Source: Kalmusia sp. IMI 367209 (Eukaryota; Ascomycota; Dothideomycetes; Pleosporales; Didymosphaeriaceae). From it: a stretch of DNA of 64,000 nt. A program made the translations under genes and the position numbers. Position 1 is the first letter of the stretch. Each line of letters begins with the position of its first letter. The notes under the pieces are model-generated. The model saw nothing but the letters and a program-made list of their open reading frames with translations. It searched no databases and was not told the origin of the DNA. The DNA lies in NCBI GenBank assembly GCA_027946365.1, contig JAPEUQ010000001.1, positions 2,666,001 to 2,730,000 on the forward strand, read 5' to 3'. This document shows, in pieces, positions 10,176 to 21,063 of this stretch.

Positions 10176-12848
10176 ATGCCTAACAATAATGTAGATTCGT
10201 TGCAGTCAAGTGCACGATCAACACCAAGAACCACTCCGACCCCCATCCCTCCCGTAGAATCTCGGCGAACCTTCGATCGGAACGCGTCTATTGTGCTTAT
10301 TGGAATTCGAGGAACTGGAAAATCTACACTAGCCATTATGGCCTCGATCGCATGTAGACGCCGTGTGGTGGACGTGGAAAACCAATTTCAAGAAGCTACA
10401 GGATTCTCGACTTCAAAATATCGAAAGCAATTCGGTGCTTCAAACCATAATTTGCGACAAGAAGAACTTCTGCGTAACATACTCCAGACGCATGCGAAAG
10501 GTGCCATCATTGTCTGCAATGGGAGCTCGCTAGAGCGTAGTGGCCAAATCCTTCTGCAGGACTTCTCGAAGTCCCACCCTGTCATTCATGTTCTACGTGA
10601 CCTAAAAAGCGTGCATGACTATTTAGAAGTGCTTGAGCTGTCTAAGTTGAGGGACATTGTGGCTTTCAGTGCCCCTATGTTTCGGCGGTGCTCCAATTAC
10701 GAATTTTACAACATATCCGAGACTAAAGTGGCTTTTTCTGTGGTACGTAGGTTCCTATCGTCTAGAAGGAGGTCCAGTCACTCTGTCTCAATGTCTGCTT
10801 CCGTCGTTCTATCTTTTGCTGCCTTCTCATGTAGCATGCATGCTGATATATTACTTATAATTTAGGCGCCCGCGAATCAGCCATCCGTGCCGGCATTTTT
10901 GACCCTCAAAAGAGCAGAACGAACCTTTCTTAAGTTTCTTTCACTTATCACCACACCGCAAACCGAGCAGGAGACCGCACTAGAACAAGAACTTCGCCTT
11001 CCATCTGCGGCGGAACGAGCTGGCTTTCCATTATCAGGAGTGCCCGTCGAACTGAGAAAATATACTTGTGCGGTACAGGTGCCTCTGGCTGATATTTGCT
11101 CTGAAGATGTGGATATTGAGGATCTGGAATTTGGTTCCGACGCATTCGAGGTCGTCATTGAGCCCGAAGAAGTAGAGCTCTACCAGTTCGAACTGCCCTC
11201 TGAGAGAGCATCGACAATCAGCAGGGCTATCTCAAGGGTTCGCAGGAGTACTGTTGTGCCCATTATATACCACGTCACGCCTGCGAAATCCCAGCAATCG
11301 TCCACATCCTATCTGGAGCATGTGCAGCATGGGCTCCGCATGGCTCCAGAATTCGCTACTCTCGACCTAAGTCTAGACGAAGAAACTGTACTCAATGTGC
11401 TCGAATCAAGAGGGTCGACAAAAATCATTGGACACCTTCATGCTGCAGTCGATTGGTATGACACGTTCTGGGTCGATAACTACGACAGGGCGATGCGTTT
11501 GGGATGTAGCGCTGTGCGATTTACTCGCCCAGCTAATTTCATGGATGACAATCAGGCTATCCAGAGCTTCCGGAACAAAATATACGAGAAGAAAAACCGA
11601 ATTCCATTGATATGTTTCAACACAGGGCGAGCAGGGCGTCGTTCAGCATGCTTCAACCAAGTCTTCACAAGTGTGATCCCCGAATTTGTGAGAGACAGTC
11701 CATCGTTTGCTGCAAGAGTTAGGCAAAATCCTGAAACTCCGTGGCTTACGGTACGAGAAGCGACTCATATCTTGTATGCCTCATTTACCTACGACCCTAT
11801 GAAGTTCTACATCATGGGTGCCAGCGCCGGTTACAGTCTCTCTCCCGCAATGCATACTGCTGCTTATAAGGCATGCGGAATGCCTCATCACTTCGAGAGG
11901 CTCCAGACGAACACATTGAACACTCTGCAAGAGCTGGTGCAGGATGCCAACTTTGGTGGCACAGCTGTGAGCCAGCCTTTCAAACTTGAAGTCATTTCAT
12001 TGGTGCATTCTATGAGCCGGCACGCACGAGCAATCGGTGCAGTGAATACACTGATTCCCGTGCGTCACCTCAACAAGGACGGCAGTATCCCAGGAGACCT
12101 CGATCTGTTTATGGAACGCAACCAATCTGGACCAATCAAAGCCTTGTACGGGGACAACACAGACTGGATAGGTATTAGGTCATGCATCCGAAGAGGTCTA
12201 TCGCCTGCGAATGCTGTGAGGCCGACAACTTGCGGGCTGGTCATCGGTGCTGGAGGCATGGCCCGCGCTGCTGTCTATGCTATGCTTCAGATTGGTGTAA
12301 AGAACATTATAATTTATAATCGCACCTACGCAAATTCGGAAAAACTTGTGGCTCATTATGAGCGCCTCGTTTCCTCGGCGTCAAGCACAGGCTTATTGCC
12401 TTTAGTCAACAATGGCACATATCCAACTTTCCGAATACTTCGATCACTGGATGAAGCATGGCCGACAGATCTCCGCGCCCCAACGATTGTACTATCCTGT
12501 ATCCCTACGCACCCTATTGGGGATGCGCCTGCACCAAGCTTCACGTTGCCGAAACAGTGGATGCACAGTCCCTCCGGCGGCGTAGTCATCGAGCTCGCTT
12601 ACCGGACGCTCAATACCCCCCTGATGAAGCAGATCCGGGAAGAGACGTCGGGCGCGTGGGTATGCTTAGATGGGCTAGATCTTCTACCTGAACAGGGATT
12701 TGCTCAATTTGAGCTGTATACTGGGAAAAGAGCACCGCGAAGGGTAATGCGCGAAGAAGTGCTTCGGTCATGGACGGACGAGCAAGGGCAGTCTGATCCG
12801 GCAATGGTGCAGACGAGGCTAGAGGCGATTGATGATCAGGAACCATAA
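10176..12848 (+). CDS. qutR: Quinate repressor, AROM-derived (QutR/Qa-1S)
   Basis: Two exons, 10176-10742 and 10866-12848, give 849 residues. The first ATG in frame is 10176. The protein copies the last three domains of pentafunctional AROM: a shikimate-kinase-like domain with P-loop GIRGTGKST (residues 43-51), a type I dehydroquinase-like domain (about 256-500), and a shikimate-dehydrogenase-like domain from about 503 (SLSPAMH, VSQPFK, DNTDW, then GAGGMARAAV near 650). Where active type I dehydroquinases carry the Schiff-base lysine this protein appears to have arginine (AVRFTRPA, near 407), fitting a sensor that binds pathway compounds without catalysis. It represses by contacting QutA. Length is near that of known repressors. 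Confidence 0.92.
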
Positions 12849-13120
12849 ACACGCTGTATACTTAGGTTCTAAAATACTTATTGTGCAAACCTCGGTCTGA
12901 TCTGTGGAGTGTGTGGTCTTAATTCACTCAACCGTGCCATGCCTGCGCCGATCAGCTGTAACGGCGCACGTGCCTTCGAAATGCGCACCACAGCGACGCG
13001 TCTACCAACACAACAGAGACCCGCCGATTGACAATTTCAACCCCAGGCTACAGACGCGCTTCGACACCTCGTAACCTTCGAATACGCGACGATGCATCCG
13101 CCCTGCTCTAGTCCACGCCA

Positions 13121-15673
13121 ATGAGTACGCGCCGGCCCACGCAGCCATTCTCCCCGCTTTCGTCCAATATCGTCGGCGCTCCCCACAGCTTCCTTACCCA
13201 TGGGCTTCCTGCCATGGATAAACAGGTGGAGGCTGAATTACCAGCTCCAGAAGACACAGTGTCGTTGACCTCCCTCGAGAACGATGCCGACGAATTCGAC
13301 AGACTTATGATACAAACTGCGCGCGACCAGCGCCGGTTGAACGATGTGCGGCAAGGCAAAGTCCAGGCCTTTCGCAAGGCCCGTACCCACCCACGCATTG
13401 GTGTGACTCTAGAGAACCTGGAAAGGCATAATGCTAGGAACAATGCGCCGCTGGAGCCTAATGCGCACGTCAAGTTTGAGAGCCCGCCCAGCAGTAGCGG
13501 TTCCACCAGGTCGGATCCAGCATTGCGGCCGCCGAGCGGATGGGGGAGGAAGGCGCGAGTGAAGAGGAACTGGATGCGAACAATCACAGCGGATGAAAGT
13601 CAGGAGTCAGGAGCGCGGGACGATACGGTCGATCGGTTCGCAGCCGACGAGGAGCAAACGCCTAGCCGTGCTGACGATGCGGACGAACCACGCCAATCGA
13701 TCGAGGACAGTCCGCTTTCTCACAAGAGCTCCCTACACGGCACGCCCATATCCGCGCGCCGGCGAAGTATAGAAGATTGGGACTTCGATATGAACGAGGC
13801 CTCGCTCATTGCATCTACCCCCTACCCCTTACGCAACACGACTCTAGACGACATACGGCAGAGGGAGATCGAGAGCCTGAAAGAGCAAGCCGTCACAACA
13901 AGCAGGCTAGGCCAGATTAGGGAGATTTCACCTGAAGAGACGCGGCGCCCGCACTCAGCGTCGGCAAGATCTACGGTAAACCAACCAGACAGCACTGCGC
14001 AAGAGCAAGCAAGCTCTAAAGGAAGTCTGTCCGAGCTGCGTCTTCGTAAACGAAAGAATTCATGGCAAGCCATTGGAAAATCGCAAGCAGTGACGGGGGA
14101 GGGCACGGAGAACACTCCCATTATTGTGTATAAGAAGAGCTCGGAGACAGTCGGTGTTGTAAACAGCCAAATCCTTGCAAACGGTCAAGCAGATTCGAAG
14201 CGGCCCGTTCATCGAAGAGAAGACTCTCAAGACCTATTGCGTCGCCTAGCAAGAGCATCAAACACACCAAGCCCAGGCAGAGCCGAAACATCGCGACCAC
14301 ATTCAGCGCCGGCGATACAAGTTGGCACCCCCTCACAGACCATGGTCACTGGGACTTCTTCGGTTGGGTCTAAACAACCAGCTGGTAGTATGGACTTGAC
14401 ACAGGAATCGAATCCACTAAAGGCTAACGTACCTACAACACTTCGAACTTACACTAGCGAAGTCCCCGAACTTGTGGCCAACCCAAATTCATCGGATGAA
14501 AATCAAACGACTGATGTTGATGCGAAGTCAAACCCAGTTGATCAATCAATCCTCAACCCCAAAACACCGGTAGTGACAGGGGCTTGGGTAGACACGATAT
14601 TAGATATTTCGGGGCCCTCAACTGCGCCGCGACCTACAGAGTCTTCGCGATCCTCAACCTCTCCTCTTAAACGTGACCCAAGAAATAAGTCTACGCAAGA
14701 CTCACACGCAAAGACATCTGGGGAAGAGCAGCAATCGGTCGCATCAGAAGTCTTCAAGCCGAACTTGCCAAGATCAGCGTTAGAAGCAATTGTCGAGGAA
14801 GCAAGGTCGAGCGAACGGCGACGGCCCAGCGATTACGGTGACTCTACAATAAACTCACTTGAGGAGCTAATAGCACCACTTTCCGATACGTCTGCATCCG
14901 GTGAGCCGGATGAAGACACCTTGTTAGGAATACAGATGCCAACAGAGAAACCTCGTACTGAAGCCGAGCGACGACGGCAGCAAGAAGCCCTCCATCTCCA
15001 TAAAATGAACGAGAGATTACGAGCTGCGCGAACCAGCCTTCGCGATACCAATCGCGGTATTCGGAGAGTGGAGGATCGGATCGAGCAAGGTGGAGAAAAC
15101 ATAGACGATAGAGAAAGAGTAAGGGTTGTTTATCGAGAGTGTCCGTGTGCAAGTGACGGTGGACATCAACTATCCTTCTGGAACAGCTTCAAGACTTTGT
15201 TTTATGACGCACGTTTAAAACCAAAGAGGAGAGGTTGGGGCCTGACTTTACTCAGTATTGCTCTGATATCTTTCTTCACTTGGTTTATTTTAGAGAATAT
15301 CGCATGGTAAGTCCTTCCTCAATTCATCTAATTCGTAGCCATGCTCACATTCAGCAGTGAAATATGGGGTCACTACGAATACGCAAGCTCTTATAAGGGT
15401 TATGGCGTGATATGGGGTGCACCCGAGTATCCCTATGTCTTACCCACCATGACATATCGAGCCTTCATCAAGCCCTGGTGGCGACACGTATGGGCGTTCC
15501 TCGTTTGGACGTGGAAGACATTTGGACTGGGCACAGAAGACGTTGGGACTACGGCAAGGACGACAGCAACAAGGTTAGCAGAGAGGATACTAGTCAGAGA
15601 TCAAGCTAGGGTGACTTTGGAAGAAGATGCTGCTTCGGTATTGGGTATGGCGGCTGACGAGGTCGTGAGATGA
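13121..15673 (+). CDS. Conserved fungal membrane protein, mostly disordered, one clear membrane segment
   Basis: Exons 13121-15306 and 15355-15673 give 834 residues. The intron has a GTAAGT donor and a tandem acceptor (CAGCAG), so exon 2 may start at 15355 or 15358 without frame change. Residues 1-690 are Ser/Thr/Pro/charge-rich and probably disordered. A short coiled segment (near 640-680) precedes a Cys-containing stretch (ECPCASDGGH) and a hydrophobic segment around 706-728 (LTLLSIALISFFTWFILENI). The C-terminal 105 residues are aromatic-rich (YGVIWGAPEYPYVLP) and look folded. No named domain was recognised. An ER or nuclear-envelope tail-proximal anchor is inference. It lies just beyond qutR and is not known as a QUT gene. 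Confidence 0.8.
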
Positions 15674-16028
15674 TTCTGGTATTTTGTTTGCATCACTTGG
15701 CATATTCGAGTATTAGCGCGGCGTTTGGGATCTTGAACCGAGGCAATGCGCCCTACATTGTTATCACGAGTACGTTATTAGTAAGGGGAAGAGCACATGG
15801 CATACGGAGTGCAAAGGGAGTGAATGAAAGCGACTGTTCTAGCAATTCGAACTCCTGATACGTTGCTGAGCTCGCATCCTTTTGACCCAAGTGCTCCTCA
15901 TCAGCCATGGAACCCGATGTCGATTTATCCTCACAAGGCGCGGCAGAACACCAGAAACCCTTCTTTCCTCTACTTTATGGAATGAAAATGCATGTGCCCA
16001 CCACAAATAAGATCTCCGAGTCATTATT
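15674..16028. other. Intergenic stretch, nothing recognised
   Basis: 355 bases between the membrane-protein gene and the first relic of the accessory island. Only short motif-free reading frames are present. Confidence 0.5.
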
Positions 16029-16980
16029 CTAGCTAATGATCGCCTTTTGTTTAGTAGCCAACACAACCTCTTCTGAGGTCATATTTTCTTCATTTGGTCC
16101 ATTCCCAACCTGCCAATCTCTGACATAACCATGTCCCGCAGGCCATGTCTCAAGCTCCAAACCATGAGCGCCATGGCTCCCTTTGTTGAAGTTTCCATCG
16201 AAGGGTACTAAGCTGTGTTGTTTGACTCCATTCTCTATGCCTTCTTCCATCTTGATACTGACATTGAGATCTGGGGGCGTATTTGAGGCGCTGCTGCCGT
16301 GCGAACCACGAGATGTAAGGTGAACGAATATCCTAGACTCCAGTATCGAGGCTTTGATTCTGTCTATTGGAGGAGAAAGAAAGGAATCACAGGCAGATAT
16401 CATGCCGAGATAGGGTTCCATCCAGCCTAGAAGTTTTGGTATCTCGCCGTCGTGGGTGATATCGGTCATATTCCGTTTGAATACTAATTTGAAGCGAAAG
16501 GCGACAACAAAGATGATGCTACTTTTCGTTAGATTGTGGTGCATTGATCAATACGCGACTTACAGGAGTCCAATACAAAACATCCCAGTGATAGCTGCCC
16601 TTTTCAGACGGCTAACATTCAGTGTCCATACGACCGGTATGGGCAGAAGAAAGAGGACAACATCAAATGCCAGGTGGATGCTGCCCTGCAGAATGAGCCA
16701 ATTTGTAGTATTCATAGCATAATGCGCGCCGACTGCCTCTTTTGCAATTCGATTTCAGTCGGCTGCAAATGGTTCGCACCGTGTGAAAGTTATCATGGTG
16801 CATGCAGTAAAAGATATGATGCAAAGAGCAATAGTAGCGCGAGTGACCCATACCATCCATGTAATGGAGAAGAAGAGCTCTAGATATACGCAAAGGATGG
16901 ATAGAATGATGGAGGCAATACTAGCAAAACATGTGAGATTGCTAATTACTCTACTGTTTGCCTCATGCCCACACCTATAA
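16029..16980 (-). pseudogene. Broken rhodopsin-domain integral membrane protein
   Basis: On the minus strand, about 16960 down to 16564 reads through membrane segments such as LILQGSIHLAFDVVLFLLPI, the pattern of the fungal rhodopsin-domain membrane family. A clean intron (16563-16519, GTAAGT to TAG) joins IGLL to IIFVVAFRFKLVFK, and the frame ends at 16029 after a hydrophilic tail. An in-frame TGA lies at 16757-16755, directly after CEPFAAD, where the family often has tryptophan. No start codon or N-terminal membrane segments can be found upstream. The gene is therefore truncated and interrupted. An intact relative lies at 21064-22377. Confidence 0.75.
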
Positions 16981-17558
16981 TCGCGCTGCTTGAGCGCCGT
17001 CGTCGCTACACGAGAGTCTCTATCGCAGCCTTGTAGGCCGTCAAAAGCTCGCCAAAAGCCTCACTTTTGTGCTCGTACAGCTAAATCCTCCTACAGTTGC
17101 ATCGCAGCGGCCATCTGTATAGATCTTTGTTGATTCTCGTGACAGTAGCTCTTGCTGTTGACTTTGGACGTAGGAGCTTTGACGTAGGCTTGTTTTAGAG
17201 CTCGACAATTGCTGGAGTTAGCGTTGTTGACAAGCTGCTGAGGGAGCTTTGTAGGCTACTGAGGGAGCTCAGTCAACAGTCGTCAGGTGTTGCTGACTAG
17301 CTTACACCTGTTGAAGACGCTAGGCGAGGCTTTTGACAGCAACGCAACTTCCATTTCTGACAATTTGATACTTGGCAGCTTACGCAGCTGACGGTCTTAG
17401 TGTAAGTGGCTAGCAGGGCGCTTACTTACCTACAGCAAGATCTAACTCATGCGCAAGATTTCAAGAATAACCCTACCCAATGCGCAAGCAGGCGTAGGAG
17501 CGAGACGTACAGATCTACGGCGGCGCTCACGGGCGCAGTCACCGCCGCGGGCATTCCG
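16981..17558. repeat. Short structured element with imperfect inverted repeats
   Basis: GTCAAAAGCTCGCC at 17040-17053 is matched by GGCGAGGCTTTTGAC at 17323-17337 on the opposite strand with one base of difference. Inside, a direct repeat (GAGGGAGCT) occurs near 17250 and 17272, and TCAACAG...AGGTGT near 17275-17290 pairs with ACACCTGTTGA near 17304-17314. This could be a relic of a small non-autonomous transposon. No target-site duplication was seen, so the identity is uncertain. Confidence 0.3.
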
Positions 17559-18603
17559 ATGACAGAAGCAAGCAAAGTAGCAGAGCAGCCGGCGTCGAAC
17601 TTTGGTGCGGCATTCCCCAAACGTGAGTTCTGGAAGGTCACTCACCCCTTTTAATGATAGCTAATGCTTCGAATAGCGTCCTTCACTTTCGCCCGAAAAG
17701 ATGCTTCTGGATGCCCTAGGCCCCAGGCAATTGCGCACCGCGGATACAAAGCCAAATATCCGGAAAATACCATAGCGCATTTGAGGGAGCCATCAAAGCT
17801 GGAGCACAGGCTATAGAAACTGATCTGCATCTGTCAAAGGATGGGGTGGTGGTACTATCGCACGTGAGATTTGATGGCATCCTTATTAGATTATTCTCTC
17901 CTTAACAGATTTCAGGATCTAACTTTGACGAGATGCTTTGGAAGGGCAGACAAGGTTATAGACTGTGATTGGGAGACTTTAAGTGAGCTCAAAACCCTCA
18001 AAGAACCTCATGAGACAATGCCTTGTCTTGCGAACCTCTTGGTCCTTCTTGCAAAGCCTGAAAATGAACATATATGGCTACTTCTAGTTATCAAGGTAGG
18101 AAAATTGCCTACATGTTCCTACTTTCTAGACTAATCAATAGTTGTAGGCGGATGATGACACTGATGATATGATGCGCCTCATAAGCTCGACCATTCGCTC
18201 TACAGACCCATCGCAAGTCATCCCGTGATCTTCTCGGGTTGTGCTTGGTTGTTGGTCCGCGAGGTATCTTCCTTTGTGCTGGAAATATCTGCTCAATTTC
18301 CCAGTGTGCTACACTAGCTTCTCGATCGGTCACGCCGTGCACTTCCTTTCTGCCACCAACGCTCATACCTCGTTCACCATATTCCAGCCTATTCTTATGA
18401 CTCCATGGGCTAAAAGGTTCATTTCCAAAGCTCATGCTGATCAGTGTCCGGTGATCGCGTGGACTGCTAACGAGGAATCAACGATGCGTTGGAACATTAA
18501 GAGGGGCCTCGATGGTGTAATTACAGACGATCCAAAGCTGTTTCTCGATATTAGGGACGGATGGAACGACGACATATCAATTAGATGGGCACCAAAAGTA
18601 TGA
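17559..18603 (+). pseudogene. Broken glycerophosphodiester phosphodiesterase
   Basis: A GDPD-family gene can be followed across four exon pieces: 17559-17624 or so, a second from about 17678 to 17863 (AIAHRGYKAKYPENT then AIETDLHLSKDGVVVLSH), a third 17916-18095 (RCFGRADKVIDCDWETLSEL), and a fourth from 18148 to 18603 (PVIAWTANEESTMRW, RGLDGVITDDPKLFLDI). A one-base loss near 17779 (after NTIA) breaks the second piece, and an in-frame TGA near 18226 breaks the fourth. The catalytic His-Arg (AHRG) and the E-T-D metal-binding triplet are still readable. The active gene would hydrolyse glycerophosphodiesters to glycerol 3-phosphate. Here it is a decaying copy. Confidence 0.8.
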
Positions 18604-19030
18604 TTAGACGTGTTATGGTTCAATTTCCTAAGCTTGGTATTTGGTTCTCTTTTTCAGAAGCAGTTCAGGCATGAGGAGGTGACGAAAAGCAGAGATCAAT
18701 GAGGAAACTTTGCGACTGGCATCGATTGAATGAAAGACTGGCCTTGTGATCTTCCATTGGGTGTGGCTGACTGAAGTGTCCTTGCATACGCATCGCGCAT
18801 GCACAAGAGAGAAGTAGGTATCTCGTACATGTAGCTATATATTATTTTACCAGTGTACCCACCATGGAATCGAGGTATGCTAATTAGCAGAGGCTTCATC
18901 TATCTCAACGATCCCTTTTTGTTTAAGCAGGATTATCGTTTTCTTGACTTGTCACGTGCTCAAATATACCTCGAGAAGCCCCATTGTTCCCTCGCCTTGC
19001 AGTTTCATGACCTACATGTCACAACTATAA
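18604..19030. other. Intergenic stretch, nothing recognised
   Basis: About 0.43 kb of AT-leaning sequence between two pseudogenes. No coding pattern or repeat stands out. Confidence 0.5.
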
Positions 19031-19832
19031 TCAGTCTTGATACTTGAAGCTCTTTATAGGTAGTTGTCGTACCTTGAATCTTTTATCTGCCTTATTGAAC
19101 AGATAAGTGAACTCTTCCCCTAAAGCGACGAACATCAACATGTCGATTTGTCCTGCTACATGTTCTTTATATCTTGTTCGGGTCCCAGGATCAGACAGGA
19201 TGGTGTCATTGACCAATAGTACACTGTCAGGCCGCTTTTCCAAAGCTAGAATCAGGGCGTTGAGAATAGTCACGCAGTTTTAATCATTCAGTTTAGTAAG
19301 CATTGCCGAATGAAATAGACGTCAGCATCTGTGACGGGTTGAGGCTCGAAGAAGTTATGCTCCATGAAGCTAATGCGATCCTTTACGTCGCTGATGACTT
19401 CCTGCTGGGTCTGTGCAAGCATCTCCAAATTCGTGTCCTGAACAATGAAGTGGAGACTAGGGAATGTCTGTCATGTGAGTATCAAAAATAAATGAATATT
19501 TGAAGTTGTCGGACTGAACGCACCCTTGCGAGTTGATACTTATATGTCCACTCCCTACTCCAATATCGGCGACCTTAGCGCTACTTATCTCGCCCCAAGA
19601 ATAGCTGGTCTGCAGCTCGGTTAACTGTCTGTCCACTTTGAAACGGTGAGCATAGCTTTTCTCTGATCTCATGAAGTGAATACTGACTTCTCATTGCTTC
19701 TGCTATTGCTTTTGGCAATCGAGCCGCTAGCTTGGGGACCCTATAGAGGTAGCTGCTCTTGGAAGAATATTTGGTGAAGGGCGTCGAGGTGAACCGCTGC
19801 TTATAAGAGCGGTCAAGCCCAACTTGGGTCAT
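19031..19832 (-). pseudogene. Broken secondary-metabolism-type O-methyltransferase
   Basis: The minus strand preserves the C-terminal half of a class I SAM-dependent O-methyltransferase: SSAKVADIGVGSGHISI (SAM-binding glycine loop), then after a probable intron LHFIVQDTNLEMLAQ, ISFMEHNFFEPQPVTDADVY, and finally SVLLVNDTILSDPGT with RQIDMLMF-like sequence. A TGA replaces the tryptophan expected after LLN (LHNW motif) near 19287, and the N-terminal part is in another frame. The living relatives methylate polyketide and peptide products. Its neighbour at 19961 is a ketosynthase scrap, so both may come from one lost metabolite cluster. Confidence 0.75.
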
Positions 19833-19960
19833 CTAGAACCGGCTAGTGGTGTGACTGGCTTTATGAAGTCGATCTTAGCCATAGAAAAACGACAGATACC
19901 TTCAACGGTCGGTATTAAAAAGCTTAACTAGACATTGATTTTATTGGAGCCGCATTTTGA

Positions 19961-20299
19961 GTGGTTACAGAGCTGTGCAATTGGTCAGAAGCCCTCTTGC
20001 GAAGAGCAAGCATCAGTTCTTTTGGATTTGGAGGCTCTAATGGCCATCGTATCGTAGAATCTGCAGATATTCTAGCTGAAGATGCAAGATCCATGCAATT
20101 CCGTGCACCATCAATTCATAGCAAATCTGCTGAGAAAAAGCTTAAGGGCGCTGCTTCTCAAGAATCGCAAATCGGCTTAGAAACGGCACTGCATCCGCGT
20201 GGAGGTTTTAGACGACTTGTTCTTCTTTTCTTCTCCGTCCATGACGAACAGTCGCTTAAGCTGATGGGAAGTGACCAGGAATGGACTCGTGAGTCATGA
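19961..20299 (+). pseudogene. Fragment of an iterative polyketide synthase ketosynthase domain
   Basis: LLRRASISSFGFGGSNGH is the end of a type I polyketide-synthase ketosynthase domain, including the catalytic-region histidine of the GGxNxH motif. It is followed by a linker and RRLVLLFFSVHDEQSLK, matching the conserved stretch between ketosynthase and acyltransferase domains. The reading frame opens at a non-ATG codon and ends after about 112 residues; no active-site cysteine segment, acyltransferase or carrier domain is found on either side. This is a scrap of a much larger gene of several kilobases. Confidence 0.75.
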
Positions 20300-21063
20300 A
20301 TACTGGAAAAGCTCGAACTCTGGGCTTAATCATCTCATCGTGGGTCAATGTGACTCGAAAGGTCACTTAGCATCTCTCATATACAAGACAATGCGATAGC
20401 AATGGATCGTTTCCATGGTTAGAAAGTACGTCAAATTTGTTTGATAGGGAAGGACTAGCAAATACGCTTCAAATCTCAGTCCAGCTCCCCTCATCGGGCC
20501 AATTGAACCATTGCTATTATTGAACGGATTCCGATGAAGTTAGATATACATATTCTGGACAAAAAACGACGGTTTCAGTGTAATACATCTCAGCTAGCGC
20601 AGCAGATTATGTCTCCTCAGATATGATACAAATTCCACGGATGCAATATAGCGATTTTGTGTCAGCTACACCGGTACAACACATCAACATAATGACGGGG
20701 ATGCTACGTGCATATATCGCTAGCATGAGCAAGTATAGCCATACACCGCTGCCGTATATTAGAGACTTCACAATGATTAGGCGACCTTACCCAAAAGTAT
20801 TTAATCCAAGAATTTCTAGGGTGATACTGCCAAATGAATGAAAACAAGGCTGGTGTGATTGACACGGCAGAATGATCACGATGAGATCACCACAATTTTG
20901 ACGAAGATATATGACAGTAGCTAGGTCAACTCGCCATCTCCAACGCTTCCGACATAGTACTCCAAGCGAATATGTCCACGTCTATCCAACGCCAAGTCTG
21001 AATATATTATACAGACAGCAACACACCCATTCACACCAAGCCTAAGATCTTGGGACGCCAAGA
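20300..21063. other. Intergenic stretch, no gene recognised
   Basis: About 0.76 kb beyond the ketosynthase scrap. A 72-codon reading frame at 20623-20841 has no recognisable motif. No further polyketide-synthase sequence was found here. Confidence 0.45.

Noticed and set aside
16755..16757. TGA in the rhodopsin-domain relic considered as a selenocysteine or readthrough codon
   Set aside because: Filamentous ascomycetes are not known to use selenocysteine, the 5' part of the gene is also missing, and neighbouring genes are decayed too; simple pseudogenisation is enough.
16029..20299. Repeat-induced point mutation as the cause of the stops
   Set aside because: The tryptophan-to-TGA changes affect the third base preceded by G, not the TpG context expected for canonical RIP; no clear TpA excess was seen by eye.
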